Assembly: GCF_000002235.5 (NCBI RefSeq) | Contig: NW_022145606.1 | Location: forward strand, 45,460,692-45,524,691 | Origin: Strongylocentrotus purpuratus | Lineage: Eukaryota > Echinodermata > Echinoidea > Camarodonta > Strongylocentrotidae | DNA: 64,000 nucleotides | Reading direction: 5' to 3' | Part shown: positions 56,001 through 61,831 of the stretch, piece by piece | Position numbering within the stretch: position 1 is the first letter of the stretch | Layout: the number at the start of each line of letters is the position of its first letter | The notes under the pieces: model-generated | Databases searched by the model: none | What the model was told of the DNA's origin: nothing | What the model saw: only the letters and a program-made list of their open reading frames with translations | Translations under genes and position numbers: made by a program

Positions 56001-57342
56001 TGCAAAGTAACACGCACTGTACACAAAAAGATGTATATGGGACTCAATCATGTGGCATAAAAATGGGGCCTCATGTATAAGCTGTTTCTTGTCATATTTA
56101 GAATATGAAGGTATTTGAAGAGCCATGCTTTTCAGGGAAAATTGTATATCTGATGATCTTTCACACTTGCATATTAACAACAATCATAACGCTCACAAAT
56201 TATTGTTCACCTCTCCCCGGAACTTTACCTTCTCTTTAATTTTAAATTTTAAAGTGTTCTGGAAATTGACGAAATTCAAGAGTGGCGAATGTTTAATAAT
56301 CAAGCAATATTTTGCAGGCCCCATATGTGGAACCCCAAATTAATGGTTGGGCACATTCGTCTTTTGTATATTCTTAAGGTACGTATGACAGATTGGATTT
56401 TGTCGGGGGCAGGGCTAGGGCACTTTGACGCCAACGCTAAGGGATTAGTACTTTAACCTTCACAATTACCATAACAAATCGTAATTTACTTAATTTATTA
56501 ATACGGACATTAACGGCGTTCGATTTGACCTATTTCTTGTTTGTTCTTTGTAACAGGGAGTTGGTTGTTCGTTGGTTAATTTCTAATTAATTCAATCAGT
56601 TACTCAATCAATTTTATTTATCCATTCCTTTAGAACTCGTATACGGAGGTAATGCAAACAGCGCCTCCATCGAGGATTTATTGCCAGACCGCATGTACAA
56701 CGTGAACGTGGCGGCTCTCCTCAGTCAGGATTATGAGCTGTCCCCTATTGGACCCGTGACAGTCAAAACAGGTTTGGAGGATTTTCAGTAATAATGATAA
56801 CTTTATTTTTTTATTTTTTTTAAATATAGATAATTTCCATCATTCACAGGTGTAGCAAATAAATGTCAAATAAACATTCAACAAATGTACATACAACTCA
56901 TATGAAAAAAAAATCAACATCATTATAGTTTAGTGCATTTTAAAATAACATTTCAAATTATATTGAATAAACATGATCAACAACGTCGCCAACAACAACA
57001 ACAACAACAAAAACAATGATAATAATTATAATAATAATGAGTCTAATAGGCATAATGATAATAATAGCAATAATAATCGCAATAGTTATAATATCAACAC
57101 TAACAAGATTGATAATAATATATAAACGATAATAATGATATGGCATATTTGATAATAACTATGATTCTAATGATTATTATTATTAGAAGAAGAATGATAA
57201 GAACAGTAAATTTAATGATGATAATGATAAAAGTTATAATGAACAAAAATTATAATATTAATAATAATAATGATACTACTATACTACTACTACTACTACT
57301 AATAATAATAATATTACAACAACAATACTGATTATAGTATTT

Positions 57343-57379
<37 letters not shown>

Positions 57380-60300
57380 TATTATTATTATTATGTTTGT
57401 TTACCCAGCATGCCCAGGGTAGCCTTGGACACTGACCTTCCAATGACCTTTAATGGCATGTTTCAAATAATTTCGTATACTGTTCATAAATACCCTGGCC
57501 ACCCGAATTTCTACAAAATAATGTGCATTTGAACTACCCCAAAACAGCCAGGGACCCGTTTCACAAAGCCTTTTTTCAATGACAAATGACAAAATTGAGT
57601 GACAAATCTGTTGATAACCAATCAGAAGCAAGGATTTCAGTAGCTTATAAACACAAACTGTCATTTGTCACTGATGACAAGTTTTTTTAAACGTCCCCCT
57701 GTTCTCCCTGGAAGCCCTGCAATCAGTACGAGTTTAGAGGGGACTGATCTAGATGTGTGTGAGATTTGAGGAGGTGGGGCACACGTACAATTACCCCTAC
57801 CCCAAATCTAAAGCTTTATTTGTAGTAAGTTAAAAGCATTGCTCTTGTTGTTGTAATGTTTTGAAAGAAAATTATGCCCTTTCTCATATATCATTGAAAT
57901 TGGAATATACGTATTGCATGTGACGTCTTGACTTTAAAGTATGTTGACGCCCTTCAAAGTAATACCACTGGCAATTACTTATTATTTGTTCACATCCCCT
58001 GTAGTTGCTGCTATCATCCTCGAATGCTCGCCCACCAGCATGTCAGTGCGAGTTCCTCTGGAGCGTCTCGGCGGTGCGACCGTCGGGACTGACCTCCAGC
58101 TCATGAACGATGAAAATTGCCAGGGGGTTATCTCCACAGATGGAATGGCCATTGTTATCTCCACCAATCTGACGTCATGTAACAATGATAGGAGTGTAAG
58201 TTGGAAAAAAGAAAGAAAGAATTTCATAGTGTGCTCACATTACCCACCTTTATGTATACAGCTGTACTCATCTACTTTGTCTTCAATACCGGAAGAATTG
58301 TGTACACTGTGAACACTCTGTTTATAATCGCATTTACACTGTTTTTATACTGTGGACAGTCTCTTCATACTGTGTTCCCACTGTTTTACATTGTAAACAC
58401 ACTTTACGTGGTGTTCACATTGACTTTGTTCACAGCGAATCCTTTGTCCATACCGTGCTCACATTGTTTTTTAATCTGAACACTCTATTCATACTGTGTT
58501 CACATTTTTTTTTAAAACTGAATACTCTTTTATTGCTGTGTTTACACTGTTTTAACACTTAATTTAGTACTGTAATCTCACTGTGGTCGCGGTCTAGCTC
58601 GTGACACACTGTGACAAACTGTAGATAATTATCACACTGTGACAATGCAGTTAAAGGTAATACAAAGTTTTGGGAAATTTTGAAAATTGGCTGGATAGTG
58701 ATTCTGTACAATTTTGATGTATTGGATGCCCCTGTGGATGTATTATAAGCACTAGAAAATTTAGCCCCTCAAACACTTCTGCTTTTGAGTAAAATTGAAT
58801 ATAAAAATTTACCGGTGCTCCCGGTAAATTTTGAAAATGTTCAAATAGCGCTTACGGCCATACAACAATAGCTGCGACCATGAAAATCTCAGAATATGTA
58901 GTTGTGATATATATTTCCCAAACGGAAAAAGCCAATTGGTCCATTTAAGTCAAGAAACGTTGTTTTATGGCTTAATTAATATCTTGACCTTGAAAGGGAG
59001 CTATACAGCATAAAGGGTTTATTATTTATAATTTCATAACTTAAGACTCGATTTCAACCGCGAAAACGAACATTGACTTTTATAGGATAGCATATGCTTC
59101 CAATATTTTTATTCGAACCAAGTTCATGACCCCATACCAAAACTTTTTATTACCTTTAATAAACTTTTGTAGATTTAGGTGTGTGATGTCTGTTTGTTCA
59201 CAGTGTTCTGAAATTGAATATATTAAACACCGTTATCAAATTGTAGGACAAGCAGTTCTTTTCGATTGGGTTACATGGTGCGGAGGATGACAAAATCCAT
59301 TTATATTATACAGATATTGATTGGCAGGGGGTGTAATATAGCATTCTTTGGACCGCTGAAGGGAGTAATATTTTCCCTCATGACCATATTTTCCAGAAGC
59401 GCGCATATATCAGATAGCCTTGGTAAAAATATTTAAGGGGGGGGGGTCTATTTTTTCATTTTTTATTTTTGAAAAATTCCCCTTTTTTTCAGAGACAACA
59501 ACATTTGCAAAAAAATTGTGAGAAACAAAAAATACTTCGAGATAATTAGGGAAAAAATAATTTCAACGGAAAAAACAATTGGAAAAATAAAATTCTTAGA
59601 AAAAAAGCATTAGGCCTATTGGGAGGAAAAAACAATTTTGAAAACAAATCTTAAAAAGAAAAAAATGGGGGGGGGGGGGAACAAATTTGGAAACAAATTA
59701 AGACTATGGGGAAAAACATTGACCCTCGGTATTGGTGTAATTTGTGTAATTGGTGACATACAGCCCTCAAGAGGGCGACATGCATTGATTAAAAATATAT
59801 TCATTTCACCAGGTGGCTAATATAACGGTAACCCGACACATGCTCCGCCGACGATTGCTCCGCCGACATTTACTCCGCAAAACGCGACAATTGCTCCGCG
59901 ACATTTGCTCCGCGACATTTGCTCCGACGTCAAATGCTCCGCCGACAGTTGCTCCGCCGACAGTTGCTCCGCCGACAGTTGCTCCGCCGACAATTGCTCC
60001 GCCGACAGATGCTCCGCCGACAATTGCTCCGCCGACAATTGCTCCGCCGACAATTGCTCCGCCGTCAATTGCTCCGCAAAACGCGACAATTGCTCCGCCG
60101 ACATTTGCTCCGCCGACATTTGCTCCGCCTGAAGCGACACTTGCTCCGCCGACATTTGCTCCGCCTGAAGCGACACTTGCTCCGCCGACATTTGCTCCGC
60201 CGACAATTGCTCCGCCGACAATTGCTCCGCCTGAAGCGACAATTGCTCCGCCGACGTTTGCTCCGCCTGAAGCGACAATTGCTCCGCCGACATTTGCTCC

Positions 60301-61793
60301 GCCGACAATTGCTCCGCCGACAATTGCTCCGCCTGAAGCGACAATTGCTCCACCGACATTTGCTCCGCCGACAATTGCTCCGCCGACAATTGCTCCGCCT
60401 GAAGCGACAATTGCTCCGCCGACATTTGCTCCGACGACATTTGCTCCGCCCAAAAAGTGTCCCATAAACTACAAATGCTACTAGTACTACGACAAATGCT
60501 TCGCCGATAATATTTTCTTTACACCTATTTTTTTCGTTTCTTTTTTTCTTCTTCATTTTCTGAATGCATTTCTTGAAATAATGTAGATGAAATGAAATGA
60601 ATGAATGTTGATGAAGTGGGAGGAAAAAGGAGTTACCTAAAAGTCATTTCGAATATATACTGAAATAACTTTCCATCTATCACTGTACGTCCCATATAAT
60701 GTATACTAAACACTCATTACATGTCGTGGGAAGTTTTTAAAAAAAAGTAGAGCAGCAAGCCACATTCCCCAATACGCGCATACCTCCTAGTTAATTTCAA
60801 GTAGCTCATCAATATGTAATACCTGAAATTACCTCGATCAATGCATCTTACTAGGTAAAGCATTATACAATGTAATAGGTCATCATGGAAGTTTAGAAAA
60901 TAAGTAAGGGGGATTTACCAAGTGTTGATCTTTTTAAGAGTTTTATAAAGAAACAAAAAGATATTGAATATTTCTCAGCGAAAAAAAGGAACAAGCTTGT
61001 TTCGCATTTTAAGAAATGGCGATTTGACTTATGATACTCATGTTGATTTAACTTTTATTCCTGTGCCCCCTCACTCCCCTTTATGCACTGGAGTTCAAAC
61101 TATGATTTATAAGTGTACAGTGTATTTTTTTTACTATAATGTTTTTTTTTTTATAACTTTCTTGTCCTTTCATTATTGTTAGTTGTTCTTATACATATTG
61201 GTTTTTTTTGTCTGTCTAATTATTACCAATGACTTGTAAATATGTAATTTTTATATGATTGAAAATTTAATAAACACACGAATATAAAAAAAAAAAAAGT
61301 TTAGAAAATAAGGGCATTTATATTCATAAGGAAGAGAACCCATTCAGACGGGAAAATGAGATGGCAGCCTTTTTGCTTATTCACATTTGTACAAATCATT
61401 TTGTTGCAGTTTGATGTTAGTTCTTCATGATAAGCCAATTGCTCTTCTTCCGGTGGCTTCGTGAGTCCCTTAAATTATTTAGTGAAAACAAAGTACTCGA
61501 ATGAAACGGAGTGTTTTGCACACTAACATATATATATATATTAAAGCTACATACACTTAACTAAAGGAAAGAAACCTTTAGAAAATGGACTGGATATTAC
61601 TGAAAATATTATTCTAAACAAGAATGTACTACATGATTGTATTATTTTACGTTTCAATTTCACGAGAGAAATAGAACTCGAGAGGGGGAGCAGAGAAGAA
61701 GTGATGGAAATGAAAGAAGACTAATAGCATGAGAGGAAAGAAAAGAGCAAAGAAGACAAGAAAACGGTGTAAACAGGAAAAGGAGGAGCATGG

Positions 61794-61831
<38 letters not shown>

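Noticed and set aside
59813..60484. Long ORFs of APPT, AEQLS or LLRRQ repeats on both strands
   Set aside because: They come from the 15-bp repeats of the fold-back element. All frames are open on both strands and the mirror arm gives the same proteins.
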